Source: Rhodoferax sp. U11-2br (lineage in GTDB: Bacteria > Pseudomonadota > Gammaproteobacteria > Burkholderiales > Burkholderiaceae_C). Taken from it: a DNA stretch of 64,000 nt. The notes under the pieces are model-generated. The model was not told the origin of the DNA. It saw only the letters and a program-made list of their open reading frames with translations, and did not search any database. Where the stretch lies: contig NZ_JAHFZF010000022.1 in the NCBI RefSeq assembly GCF_018619435.1, forward strand, positions 1 through 64,000, read 5' to 3'. Each line of letters starts with the position of its first letter. Position 1 is the first letter of the stretch. This document shows positions 1 to 8,780 of this stretch, in pieces. A program made the position numbers and the translations under genes.

Positions 1-1
1 G

Positions 2-370
2 CCCGATGGCGCCTCTGAGACCGGCCACGGCCCGACCCGTACCGCCCCGCATCACCACGGCGAGCCCGACAGCATCCGCCCCTACCGGCGCGGAGACCCC
101 TTAAAAAATATCCTGTGGAAACAGGTGGCCAAAACCGGCGCGCTGGTCAGCCGCGACAGTGTGGCCGCGCAGCAGCATGACCTCTGGCTCAGCCGCCCGC
201 TGACCGCTCTGGCGCATCCCGAGCAGCAGCTCAACCGCCTGTGCGCCTGGGTGCTGCGGGCCGACCAGCTGGGTCTGCGCTATGGCCTGCGCTTGGGGGG
301 CAAGGACATCGGCCCCGACCACGGCCCACAACACCTGCAACGCTGCCTGCGTGCGCTGGCTCTCGCATGA
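2..370 (+). CDS. DUF58 domain protein, C-terminal fragment (starts before window)
   Basis: The frame is open from the left edge and ends in TGA at 368-370, so only the last 122 codons are present. The visible protein carries the typical C-terminal DUF58 pattern: a stretch reading IRPYRRGDPLKNILWKQVA, then a helical tail ending in LRYGLRLGGKDIGPDHGP. DUF58 proteins have a von Willebrand-like fold and are usually encoded between a MoxR ATPase and a TgpA transglutaminase, as is likely here. The stop overlaps the next start (ATGA), so the two genes are translationally coupled. The exact role is not known; family context suggests assembly or maturation of an envelope complex. Confidence 0.85.
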   Translation, partial: PDGASETGHGPTRTAPHHHGEPDSIRPYRRGDPLKNILWKQVAKTGALVSRDSVAAQQHDLWLSRPLTALAHPEQQLNRLCAWVLRADQLGLRYGLRLGGKDIGPDHGPQHLQRCLRALALA

Positions 371-2391
371 AGCTGCCCGACACCCTGAGCCACTTGCCGC
401 GGGACACCCGCGACACGCTCTTTATGCTGCTGGTAATCGCATGGGTGGTGGCGCCCATGCTCTCCGAGTTGCCGCTGTGGTGTGGGCCATTGACTGGGGC
501 GCTCATGCTGTGGCGAGGCGTGCTGGCCTGGCGTGGTCAAGCGCTGCCCTCACGCTGGTGGCGCCTGGGCCTGCTGGTGGTGGCGGTGGGTGCCACACTG
601 CTGTCGTTCAGAACCCTGCTCGGGCGTGACGCCGGGGTGACCCTGGTGGTGGTCTTGCTGGCACTCAAAACCCTGGAGTTACGTGCCCAGCGCGACGCCT
701 ATGTGGTGTTCTTCCTGAGTTTTTTCCTGATGTTGACCAACTTCTTCTACTCGCAGTCTCTGCTGACCGCCGCCGTCATGCTGATCGCGCTGTGGGGCCT
801 GTTGACAGCGCTGGTCAACGCCCACCTGCCGGTAGGACGCCCGCCGCTGTGGCAGTCGGCACGTACCGCGGGGGGCATGGCGCTGTTGGGCGCGCCGATC
901 ATGCTGGTGTTGTTTTTGCTGTTTCCGCGCATGGCTCCGCTTTGGGGCCTGCCGGGGGATGCGATGACCGGGCGCAGTGGCTTGTCCAACGACATGACGG
1001 TAGGCAACATCGCCAGCCTGGCACTCGATGACAGTGTGGCCATGCGTATCAACTTCAGTGGCACACCGCCAGCGCAGAGAGACCTGTACTTTCGTGGCCC
1101 GGTGCTGTCCAACTTTGACGGCGTGCGCTGGCGGCCCAGCGAGGCAGCGGGCGTGTGGCGCGCTGCCGACGCCGATCTGCAGGTGCAGGGCCCTGCAGTG
1201 ACTTATCAGGTCACGCTAGAGCCCAACCAGCGGCCCTGGCTGCTGACAATGGACGCCACCCCCGGCGCGCCAGAGCTGCCACAGGGTCGCGCACGGATGT
1301 CGGCCGAACTGCAATGGCAACAAGACCGCCAGGCCACCGCCTTGCTGCGTTACCAGGCCACCAGTTACCCCCAGTTCAGCTACGGCAAAAACCAGAGCCC
1401 GACCCGGCTGGCGCCCTACCTGGCCTTGCCGAGCGGCTTCAACCCGCGCACGCAGGCACTCGCGCAGACCCTGCAACGGGAGGCATCTGCCGGTGAGGGT
1501 GCGAACAGCCACCTGGTGCAGGCCGCGCTGGAGCGTTTGCGTACCGGTGGTTTTGTCTACACGCTGGAGCCCGGTCTGTCTGGTCGCGACAGTGCCGACG
1601 AGTTCTGGTTTGACCGGAAGGCCGGGTTTTGTGAACACTTTGCGGCGGGTTTTGTGATCCTGATGCGCGGTGCTGGCGTGCCCGCACGGGTGGTCACCGG
1701 TTACCAGGGAGGTGAGCGCAACGCGGTGGACGGTTTCTGGACCGTGCGCCAGAGTGATGCGCACGCCTGGGCCGAGGTCTGGTTGCCAGGCCAGGGCTGG
1801 CAGCGGGTTGACCCAACGTCCATGGTGGCACCCATGCGCACCAGCAGTTTTGCCCGGCTGGAGCCACAGCGCGGTGTGCTGGCCGAAGCCATCCTGGGCA
1901 ATGTCAACCCGCGTTTTGCGCTGAACCTGCGTGCCAGCTGGGATGCGCTCAACAACCGCTGGAACCAGTGGGTGCTGAACTACACCCAAGCCAGCCAGCT
2001 CGATTTGCTCAAAAGCATCGGTTTTGAGGCGCCCAGCTGGGAAGACCTGATTCTCTTGCTGTGTGCCATCGTGGTGACAGTGAGCCTGCTTGGCGCGGGC
2101 TGGAGTGCCTGGGAGCGGCAGCGGCAGGACCCCTGGCTGCGTCTGCTGGCACAGGCCCGGACTCGGTTGTTAAGCGCCGGGCTGCCCGCGTCAGACAACA
2201 GCACAGCGCGTGAACTGGCCGAGCAGCTGCGGGCTGCTCAAGGCGGAACCTCCACCGAGGTCCAGGCGCTGATGAACTGGCTGCTGCGCCTGGAAGCGCT
2301 GCGCTACGCCCCACCAAATGGGCACAGCAGCCACAAGCGCCAGCTCACTACACTGCAGCACGAACTCCGGCGCCTACGCTGGGGTGTTTGA
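367..2391 (+). CDS. tgpA: TgpA-type membrane transglutaminase-like protein
   Basis: A 674-residue inner-membrane protein with a periplasmic transglutaminase-like domain. The N-terminal 200 residues hold several hydrophobic helices and the start (MKLPDTLSHLPRD) lies before the first. The core domain sits in the second half, with the catalytic triad visible as Cys in KAGFCEHFA, His in SDAHAWAEVW and Asp in QRVDPTS. A further membrane helix (WEDLILLLCAIVVTVSLL) precedes a C-terminal soluble tail of the DUF4129 type. ATG 367 is chosen because it overlaps the DUF58 stop (ATGA) and fits the family N-terminus; the open frame runs further upstream only through the DUF58 gene. TgpA is named from Pseudomonas; its natural substrate is not established. 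Confidence 0.88.
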   Translation: MKLPDTLSHLPRDTRDTLFMLLVIAWVVAPMLSELPLWCGPLTGALMLWRGVLAWRGQALPSRWWRLGLLVVAVGATLLSFRTLLGRDAGVTLVVVLLALKTLELRAQRDAYVVFFLSFFLMLTNFFYSQSLLTAAVMLIALWGLLTALVNAHLPVGRPPLWQSARTAGGMALLGAPIMLVLFLLFPRMAPLWGLPGDAMTGRSGLSNDMTVGNIASLALDDSVAMRINFSGTPPAQRDLYFRGPVLSNFDGVRWRPSEAAGVWRAADADLQVQGPAVTYQVTLEPNQRPWLLTMDATPGAPELPQGRARMSAELQWQQDRQATALLRYQATSYPQFSYGKNQSPTRLAPYLALPSGFNPRTQALAQTLQREASAGEGANSHLVQAALERLRTGGFVYTLEPGLSGRDSADEFWFDRKAGFCEHFAAGFVILMRGAGVPARVVTGYQGGERNAVDGFWTVRQSDAHAWAEVWLPGQGWQRVDPTSMVAPMRTSSFARLEPQRGVLAEAILGNVNPRFALNLRASWDALNNRWNQWVLNYTQASQLDLLKSIGFEAPSWEDLILLLCAIVVTVSLLGAGWSAWERQRQDPWLRLLAQARTRLLSAGLPASDNSTARELAEQLRAAQGGTSTEVQALMNWLLRLEALRYAPPNGHSSHKRQLTTLQHELRRLRWGV

Positions 2392-2405
2392 AACACCGAC
2401 TGACC

Positions 2406-3551
2406 ATGCCTTTGCTTGCCTTGAGACCTTTACTTGCACTGCTTTTGATAGCTATCACCGCTTTACCCATAGGGGCTGAGGCCAAAAAACACCCACATCA
2501 TCCGAAACACAAGGCCAAAACAGTGGCCAGCACCCCGGTGCCCGGCCCAAGTTATGCCCAGCGCAGTGACGCCATGCAAGCGGCCGACGAGATCGCCCAG
2601 CAGCGCGACCTGGACCCGGCTTGGGTGCGCCAAGCGATAGGGCAAGCGCGCTACATCCAGGGCATCGCTCAGGCCGTCACACCACCCGCCGTGGGTGTGG
2701 CCAAAAACTGGCAGCTCTACCGCAGCCGTTTTATTGAACCCAAACGCATCCGAGCCGGGGTCGCCTTCTGGCAATTACACCGCGACACCTTGCTGCGGGC
2801 ACAAGCCCAAACCGGTGTACCGGTCGACATCGTGCTCGGCATCATTGGTGTGGAAACCATCTACGGCCAGCAAATGGGCACTTATCGGGTGCTTGACGCG
2901 CTGGCCACGCTGGCCTTTGACTTTCCCCAAAGTCACCCACGCGCTGGCGCACGCAGCCAGTACTTCAAAGGAGAACTGGCGCAATTTCTGAGCATGATGC
3001 AACGTGGTGACATCGACCCGACGCTGTGGCGCGGCAGTTATGCGGGGGCACTGGGTTTGCCGCAGTTCATGCCCAGCAGCTGGCACAAACATGCGGTGGA
3101 CTTTGATGCAGACGGCAAGGTCGACCTGTTCACCAGCCCTGGGGATGCGATTGGCTCGGTGGCCAACTACCTGGCCGCTTTTGGCTGGCAGCCCGGGCAG
3201 CCGACCCATTTTGCTCTGAGTTTTGACAGCACCCGACTCGACCTGCCCACGCTGCTGGCGCCCGACATCCTGCCGACTTTCAGTGTGGCGGATGTCCAGG
3301 CCAAAGGTGTGGTGCTGGAGGCGGCTGCCCAGTCCCACCCCGGCAAACTGGCGCTGATTGAGCTGCAAAACGGTGATGCGCCGCCCAGCTACCTGGCAGG
3401 CACCGAGAACTTTTACGTGATCACCCGCTACAACTGGAGCAGTTATTACGCGATGGCGGTGATTGAACTGGGTCAGGCGGTCTTGAAAGCAGCAAAGCAG
3501 CTGGATGCGGCCACCACCCAGGACGCCGTTTTAGTGCCGGCGAGACCCTGA
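2406..3551 (+). CDS. mltB: Lytic murein transglycosylase B
   Basis: MltB cleaves the glycan strand of peptidoglycan to form 1,6-anhydromuropeptides. The 381-residue product starts with a signal peptide (MPLLALRPLLALLLIAITAL, cleaved near residue 26). The catalytic glutamate lies in GIIGVETIYGQQ (about residue 150) and the family motifs YAGALGLPQFMPSSW and DLFTSPGDAIGSVANYL follow. There is no lipobox cysteine, so it is probably periplasmic and soluble. A TTG at 2388, overlapping the tgpA stop, would add six residues; ATG 2406 gives a cleaner signal peptide. The signal-peptide codons coincide with a copy of the short repeat described at 2443, so the repeat seems to have become part of the coding sequence. 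Confidence 0.9.
   Translation: MPLLALRPLLALLLIAITALPIGAEAKKHPHHPKHKAKTVASTPVPGPSYAQRSDAMQAADEIAQQRDLDPAWVRQAIGQARYIQGIAQAVTPPAVGVAKNWQLYRSRFIEPKRIRAGVAFWQLHRDTLLRAQAQTGVPVDIVLGIIGVETIYGQQMGTYRVLDALATLAFDFPQSHPRAGARSQYFKGELAQFLSMMQRGDIDPTLWRGSYAGALGLPQFMPSSWHKHAVDFDADGKVDLFTSPGDAIGSVANYLAAFGWQPGQPTHFALSFDSTRLDLPTLLAPDILPTFSVADVQAKGVVLEAAAQSHPGKLALIELQNGDAPPSYLAGTENFYVITRYNWSSYYAMAVIELGQAVLKAAKQLDAATTQDAVLVPARP
2443..2488 (+). repeat. Short dispersed repeat, copy A (inside mltB signal peptide)
   Basis: The core reads GATAGCTATCACCGC and then CATAGGGGCTGAGGCC. It matches copies at 3564, 11704 and 43541, each with a TAGCTA-like block followed about 18 bases later by a GGGCTA-like block. The sequence is translated here as part of the leader peptide. 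I recall this element as frequent between genes in Comamonadaceae; that is memory, not a search. Confidence 0.6.
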
Positions 3552-3563
3552 ATATGCTGCACT

Positions 3564-3604
3564 AAAAGTAGCTACATGCCCTTATGGAATAAGGGCTAAG
3601 AGAC
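3564..3604 (+). repeat. Short dispersed repeat, copy B (between convergent genes)
   Basis: It reads AAAGTAGCTACATGCCC followed by GGAATAAGGGCTAAGAG, with an imperfect inverted repeat around the centre (CCCTTATGGAATAAGGG, 3579-3595). It lies between the mltB stop and the HDOD stop and supplies the TAG stop codon of the HDOD gene (3596-3598). Because it can fold, it may also act as a two-way terminator for the convergent genes. Confidence 0.6.
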
Positions 3605-4465
3605 GATTACCCCTTCAAACACCGGGTACAACTCGTCCACCCAGGTCTCTACCTCATCGGCACCGATCTGCAGAAAGTCCAGACACTGTGCCCCATGTTT
3701 TTCCCACTCACGCTGCTCTTTGACGCCCTCGTGGCGGGCCACCAGGTGGTCGGCAATGGCAGCGATGGCCACCAGCTGACGCACGCCCAGTGGCACATGG
3801 CTGTCGGTCAGTGATGAGAAATCATGGTGCAGCCGCACCGCGTAGACCACCTCGGCAGGCAGGCGCCAGGTTTTGGCCACAATCGCGCCCACCACCGCGT
3901 GGTCGGTGCGGTGGGCGGCGTTTTCGGTCTGGACAAAGGTGCGGTCCTGGCGCGCCATGGCCTCCACCAGGGTGCCGCTGTAGCCGCGCACACCTTGCAG
4001 CATCACCGGGATGCCGACGTGAAAAAACAGGCCGCAGGTTTTGCACACATCCAGGTCCAGCCCGTACATCTGCCCGGCAATGTGGGCCATGGCCAAGGAG
4101 CGGCGGGTGGACGACTCCCAGAAATGCTCAATCAGTGTCGGGTCAATGCGAATGGCGTTGCGCAGCAAAAACCCGGTCAGGATGCTGGCCGTGGGTTTGA
4201 CACCCAGCATGTTGATCGCCTGCACCACCGACTGCACCGGTTCGCGGCGCGCGTACAAGGAACTGTTGGCCACCTTGATCAGCGCGGCGGCCATCGCCAC
4301 GTCGGCACCCGCAATCTCGGCCACCCGTTGCGGGTTGGGGTCCGCCTGAGCCAGTTCCTCTTGCAATTGCACCAGCAACTGCGGACAGGGTGGAATGACA
4401 ATATCTTTGACCGGACCCGCGTCGCGCGCGGCATCCAGTTCACGGTTCAAGGCTCGGATGGACAT
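3596..4465 (-). CDS. HDOD domain signalling protein
   Basis: A 289-residue protein made of one HDOD domain (metal-independent relative of HD phosphohydrolases), found in bacterial signalling and often linked to c-di-GMP or chemotaxis control. Visible family features are PQLLVQLQEELAQADPNPQR near residue 25, the helix VAMAAALIKVANSSLYA, and AINMLGVKPTASILTG. ATG 4465 (MSIRALNRELDAA) is chosen over the longer open frame because the extra 36 codons show no family similarity. It is convergent with mltB and lies 58 bp downstream of the GGDEF/EAL gene on the same strand, so the two may be co-transcribed and related in function. No enzymatic activity is expected from the family. Confidence 0.85.
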   Translation of the reverse strand: MSIRALNRELDAARDAGPVKDIVIPPCPQLLVQLQEELAQADPNPQRVAEIAGADVAMAAALIKVANSSLYARREPVQSVVQAINMLGVKPTASILTGFLLRNAIRIDPTLIEHFWESSTRRSLAMAHIAGQMYGLDLDVCKTCGLFFHVGIPVMLQGVRGYSGTLVEAMARQDRTFVQTENAAHRTDHAVVGAIVAKTWRLPAEVVYAVRLHHDFSSLTDSHVPLGVRQLVAIAAIADHLVARHEGVKEQREWEKHGAQCLDFLQIGADEVETWVDELYPVFEGVIVS

Positions 4466-4523
4466 GCAAAAACTCCTGATGCCGATTATTGCCGCGAAAC
4501 CCGGACCGGACCCCCGAGTCAGG

Positions 4524-7500
4524 TCAAACACAAGCGTGTCTGTGCTCCAGCTTCTTTGGCTCCTGGAACACATGCTGCTCCAGTGCGCGCGCGCTCAGCG
4601 GTCGCGAGAAATAATAACCCTGCAACTCGTCACAACCCAGGGCCTTGAGCTGGATGGCCTGCTGCTGATGCTCTACCCCTTCGCCAACCAGGCGCAGGCC
4701 CAGCGCGTGGCCCAGCGCAATGATGGAGCGCACGATGGCCAGGTCTGCCTCGTCATCGAGCATACTCTGTACGAAAGACTGGTCGATTTTCAACTCATCA
4801 ATCGGAAACCGTTTGAGGTAGGCCAGGCTGGAGTAGCCGGTGCCAAAGTCGTCAATCGACAGCTGCAGGCCCAGCGCCTTGATGGCCAGGAGCTTGTCGC
4901 TGGCAGCCACCGGGTCGGCCATCAGATGGGACTCGGTGATTTCCAGCACCATCCGTTGGGGGTCACATCCGTGGCGTTCAATGCAGTGCTGCACCAGGCC
5001 CACCAGCTCAGTGTCGGCCAGCTGCGCTGCTGACAGGTTGATCGACAGATCCAGCGCATCCAGACCCATGGCCTCCCAGGCGGCTTTTTGGCGAAACGCC
5101 TCGTTCATCACCCAACGACCGATCGGCTGGATCAGGCCACACTCTTCGGCCACCGGGATAAAACGGGTGGGCGAGATCTCACCCAACTCGGCGCTGTGCC
5201 AGCGCAACAAGGCCTCCACACCCACCACCTGCTGGTTCTGTGCGTCCACCTGGGGTTGGTAATGCAGGCTGAATTCACCGCGCTCCAGCGCCAGGCGCAG
5301 GTGCTGCTCGAGCGACTGGCGCTCACGGATGGCCAGGTCAATCGAGACATCAAACACCCGGGCGGCATCGCGACCGGCGGTTTTGGCCTCGTACATGGCG
5401 GCATCGGCGCGGCGCATCAGCTCCACCAGATCGTGGCCGTCGGTCGGGAAGATCGCAATGCCCACACTGCAGGACACCCGCAGCTCATGACCATGCACCT
5501 GGTGCGGCTGGCGGATCAGCGGGATCAGGCGCTGCTCGGCCTGCCAGCGGGCCTGGGCACCGTCTTGCAGCTGGCGCAGGATCACCACAAACTCGTCCCC
5601 ACCCAGGCGGCTGACCAGATCACCAGAACGCACCGACTGCTGCAAGCGCTGTGCCACCGACTGCAACAGGCCGTCACCGATGTGGTGGCCCAGGGTGTCG
5701 TTGATGACTTTGAAGCGGTCCAGATCAATGAACAGCACCGCCAGGCATTCACCGCTGACGCTGGCCTGCTGGAGAGCGGCCTCCAGCATCTCGACACACA
5801 TCGCACGGTTGGGCAGTTCGGTCAACACATCGTGGTGGGCCAGGAACTTGACCCGAGCCTCGGTGCGTTTGCGGTCGGTGATGTCAACCGCGATACAAAT
5901 GTAGTGTGAGATGTCTTCCTGCAGCGAGGACTCACGTACCGCCGAGATCATCATCCAGGCCGGGTAGGTTTCACCGGTGCGTTTGCGCAGCAACACCTCG
6001 CCCTGCCACTCGTTGCGCTTGTGGATGGCGCGGATCATGTCGGACAACACCACCGCATCGATCACATCCGGGACATCGTCGGCCGTTTTGTGCTGCTCGT
6101 GCCCAAGCAGCCGCCCCAGATGTTCACCCACCACCTCATAAAAATCGTAGGAGGTGGCGCGGCAATAGGCCCGGTTGACACTGAGCACCCGCTGCTGGCT
6201 GTCCAGAATGATGATGCCTTCACTGGAGGCCTCAAACACCTTGGCCCACAACTCCATGCGCTGCTCCATGAGCTTGAGCACATTGATCGGGGTGAAGGTG
6301 GTCAGCACCGCGTCCTGGCCCTGAAAACTCAGGCGCCGTGCCGACAGCACCGCCCACGCGCTCTCCACACCACCGAGCCAACGCACCTCGAACTCGTCGA
6401 TCTGGTCACGGTCTGAGAGTTGTTGGAAAAAGCGCGAACGCACGCCAGGCTCCAGGCCCTTGTGCCAGGGGTCGGTGGTGCAACCGGCCAGCCAGGGCTG
6501 GGCCGCTTCGTTGGCATGCAAGACCTGATGCTCGGGGATCGAGGTGACCATCATCGCCACCGGGATCGACTCCAGCAGCTCGGCCTGGGCCAGCGCCGCA
6601 CGTGCGTTGGCGGCCAGATCCTCACGTGCCGAACGGTCCTGGTCGAGCTGCGCGAGCATGCCGTTGAAGGTGTGGACTAGGTGGCCGATCTCGTCCTGGC
6701 TGTCCCACTGCGCCCGCAGGTTGTAGTTGCCACTCTGGCGCACATCGTTGGCCACCCCCGCGAGTTGTTTCAAGGGTCTGGCAATCAGCCGCGCCACGGT
6801 GAACACCAGGCTCAGAATGGCCAGCAACAAGGCCAAGGCGGTGCCCAGATGGAGCCACATCTTGTGAAACAAGGCCTGCACACGGGCCTGCAACAAACCG
6901 TCCAGCGCGCGCGAGGAGGCACCCCAGGCCTGGCTCAGCGTGTCCAGCGACGCACCATAGCTTCGGGCAAAAGTCTGACGATCCTGCTCGGTGGTACCTT
7001 GCTCAGACGCCTTTTGAACCTGGCTGAGCAGCCCTGCCAACTGGGCATCCAATTTTTCCCGCTGCGGTTGCAAGGCGGCCTTGAGTGCAGGGCTACCGGC
7101 CGCCAGCGCCTGGGCATAGTCTGAGGCGATCCCCTGGCGAATAGCATCCAGCCGCCCCGCCAGAATCAGCAAAGTGGTGCTGTGGAGCGAGGACGCCGCC
7201 GCTGATTTCGGTGGACGCCTGCCGACGGTCTGCGCGGTGTCGAGCAGCACATCCACCAACTCGGGAAAGCGCAGCACCACCAGAGACATGTTGTAGTAGC
7301 TGTCCAAGTCGGGGTCGAGAATCAGATTCGATTGGTTGCCCACCGTGGTGATCAGTGCGCGGGCGCTGGACACCATCGGTTTGAGTGACGCTGGCAAAAC
7401 CGTCGCTTCGGAGTTTGGCGCATCAAGACGGGTAACAAAGGTTTGGCTGTCGGCCTGTGCATTGAGCCGCACGTCATTCAACGCCCGCTGTGAAGCAAGC

Positions 7501-7793
7501 CGATAACGTGCGGCAGTCATGTCAACCTGGGCCAGGCTGGGTGTGCCGACCAGTGGCATCAACACATCACGCACCGCATTGGTGTAGCTGATGCCCACCA
7601 TTTCCTTGCGGGCAAAGTCGATCGCCAGGTATTTTTCGTTGATCAGGATGCCGGAGACAAAAATCACCGCCGTCAAGTCCAACAAATAAATCAGCGTCAG
7701 CTTACGGCTGACGCTCAAGCGACCCAGCCAGGCCGCCACCGGCCTGAAACGTCGACTGATCTGCAGACGCATCGCCTGTCGCAGCGCCCTCAC
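4524..7793 (-). CDS. Membrane HAMP-PAS-GGDEF-EAL c-di-GMP signalling protein
   Basis: A 1089-residue inner-membrane protein predicted to make or break cyclic di-GMP. In order: TM1 (about 30-50, LTLIYLLDLTAVIFVSG), a periplasmic sensor region to about 310, TM2 (LGTALALLLAILSLVF), HAMP, a PAS domain (about 520-640), GGDEF (intact RLGGDEFVVIL, about 730) and EAL (VGVEALLRWHS, about 845, then DDFGTGYSSLAYLKRF). Both active-site signatures are intact, so either activity is possible. The start overlaps the stop of the alpha-E gene (ATGA at 7790-7793), which makes it the last member of a three-gene operon with the ATP-grasp and alpha-E genes; what joins these functions is not clear from the sequence. 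Confidence 0.9.
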   Translation of the reverse strand: MRALRQAMRLQISRRFRPVAAWLGRLSVSRKLTLIYLLDLTAVIFVSGILINEKYLAIDFARKEMVGISYTNAVRDVLMPLVGTPSLAQVDMTAARYRLASQRALNDVRLNAQADSQTFVTRLDAPNSEATVLPASLKPMVSSARALITTVGNQSNLILDPDLDSYYNMSLVVLRFPELVDVLLDTAQTVGRRPPKSAAASSLHSTTLLILAGRLDAIRQGIASDYAQALAAGSPALKAALQPQREKLDAQLAGLLSQVQKASEQGTTEQDRQTFARSYGASLDTLSQAWGASSRALDGLLQARVQALFHKMWLHLGTALALLLAILSLVFTVARLIARPLKQLAGVANDVRQSGNYNLRAQWDSQDEIGHLVHTFNGMLAQLDQDRSAREDLAANARAALAQAELLESIPVAMMVTSIPEHQVLHANEAAQPWLAGCTTDPWHKGLEPGVRSRFFQQLSDRDQIDEFEVRWLGGVESAWAVLSARRLSFQGQDAVLTTFTPINVLKLMEQRMELWAKVFEASSEGIIILDSQQRVLSVNRAYCRATSYDFYEVVGEHLGRLLGHEQHKTADDVPDVIDAVVLSDMIRAIHKRNEWQGEVLLRKRTGETYPAWMMISAVRESSLQEDISHYICIAVDITDRKRTEARVKFLAHHDVLTELPNRAMCVEMLEAALQQASVSGECLAVLFIDLDRFKVINDTLGHHIGDGLLQSVAQRLQQSVRSGDLVSRLGGDEFVVILRQLQDGAQARWQAEQRLIPLIRQPHQVHGHELRVSCSVGIAIFPTDGHDLVELMRRADAAMYEAKTAGRDAARVFDVSIDLAIRERQSLEQHLRLALERGEFSLHYQPQVDAQNQQVVGVEALLRWHSAELGEISPTRFIPVAEECGLIQPIGRWVMNEAFRQKAAWEAMGLDALDLSINLSAAQLADTELVGLVQHCIERHGCDPQRMVLEITESHLMADPVAASDKLLAIKALGLQLSIDDFGTGYSSLAYLKRFPIDELKIDQSFVQSMLDDEADLAIVRSIIALGHALGLRLVGEGVEHQQQAIQLKALGCDELQGYYFSRPLSARALEQHVFQEPKKLEHRHACV

Positions 7794-8752
7794 ACTGGGG
7801 TCGGAATCAGAAAGTCCCGACTGATGTGGGCACCCAGGTCGTTGACCCGGTCCAGAAACTGCGTCAGGTAGGCATGCAGGCCGGTTGCCAGAATTTCGTC
7901 AATGCGACCGTATTCCAGCTCGGCGCGCAACTTGCCGGCCCGGCGCTGGGTTTCTGTTGATTGGTCATTGGCCACCATTTTGAGGTTACCCACCACCTCG
8001 TTGAGGCTGGCATGCAGGCTGCGCGGCATGTCGGGGCGCAAGATCAGCAACTCAGCCACACGCTCGGGTTTGATCACGTCGCGGTAGACCTTGCGGTACA
8101 CCTCAAAGCCACTGACGCTGCGCAAAATGGCGCTCCAGTGGTAGAAATCGTACTCTTGGTCTTTCTTGAGATTGGCCGTGCCATAAAAGTCGCTCTCAAC
8201 CGCATGGAACTTCACATCCACCAGGCGCGCGGTGTTATCGGCGCGTTCCAAAAAAGTGCCCAGGCGCATGAAGTACAGCGCCTCATCCATCAGCATGGTG
8301 CCTACCGTGACACCCCGCGACAGGTGTGAGCGGAACTTGACCCAGTCAAAAAACTGTGCGGGATCCTCCTCGAACTCACCCACCTTGACCTTGCGTTTGA
8401 CTTCCAGCCAGGTCTGGTTGAGGGTTTCCCAGACCTCGGTGGTGAGGGCACCACGCACGGCGCGGGCGTTTTCACGCGCAGCGGTCAGGCAAGACAGGAT
8501 GCTGGATGGGTTGCTCTCGTCCTTGACCATGAAGTCCATCACCTTTTTGGCATTGATCTCGCCGTGTTTTTCCTGGTAGCTGAACATCAGCTCGCTGATC
8601 GACAGCAGCCCCTGCCAGCCGGACAGCGCCACGGCCTCGGACTGCGGCAGCAGCGAGGTTTGGTAATTGACATCGAGCAAACGCGCGGTGTTTTCTGCTC
8701 GCTCGGTGTAACGGTTCATCCAGAACAGGTGGTCGGCGGTTCGTGACAACAT
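7790..8752 (-). CDS. Alpha-E domain protein (DUF403 type)
   Basis: A 320-residue all-helical protein beginning MLSRTADHLFWMNRYTERAE, the standard N-terminus of the alpha-E family. Alpha-E proteins are encoded next to circularly permuted ATP-grasp enzymes and are thought to work with them in making or attaching a peptide-like product; the product is unknown. ATG 8752 is chosen because the family begins there; the open frame extends 33 codons further upstream across the intergenic gap. It lies 28 bp after the ATP-grasp gene and overlaps the GGDEF/EAL start by 4 bp. Confidence 0.88.
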   Translation of the reverse strand: MLSRTADHLFWMNRYTERAENTARLLDVNYQTSLLPQSEAVALSGWQGLLSISELMFSYQEKHGEINAKKVMDFMVKDESNPSSILSCLTAARENARAVRGALTTEVWETLNQTWLEVKRKVKVGEFEEDPAQFFDWVKFRSHLSRGVTVGTMLMDEALYFMRLGTFLERADNTARLVDVKFHAVESDFYGTANLKKDQEYDFYHWSAILRSVSGFEVYRKVYRDVIKPERVAELLILRPDMPRSLHASLNEVVGNLKMVANDQSTETQRRAGKLRAELEYGRIDEILATGLHAYLTQFLDRVNDLGAHISRDFLIPTPV

Positions 8753-8780
8753 AGGTGGCTTTCTTGGGTGATCTGGGTGC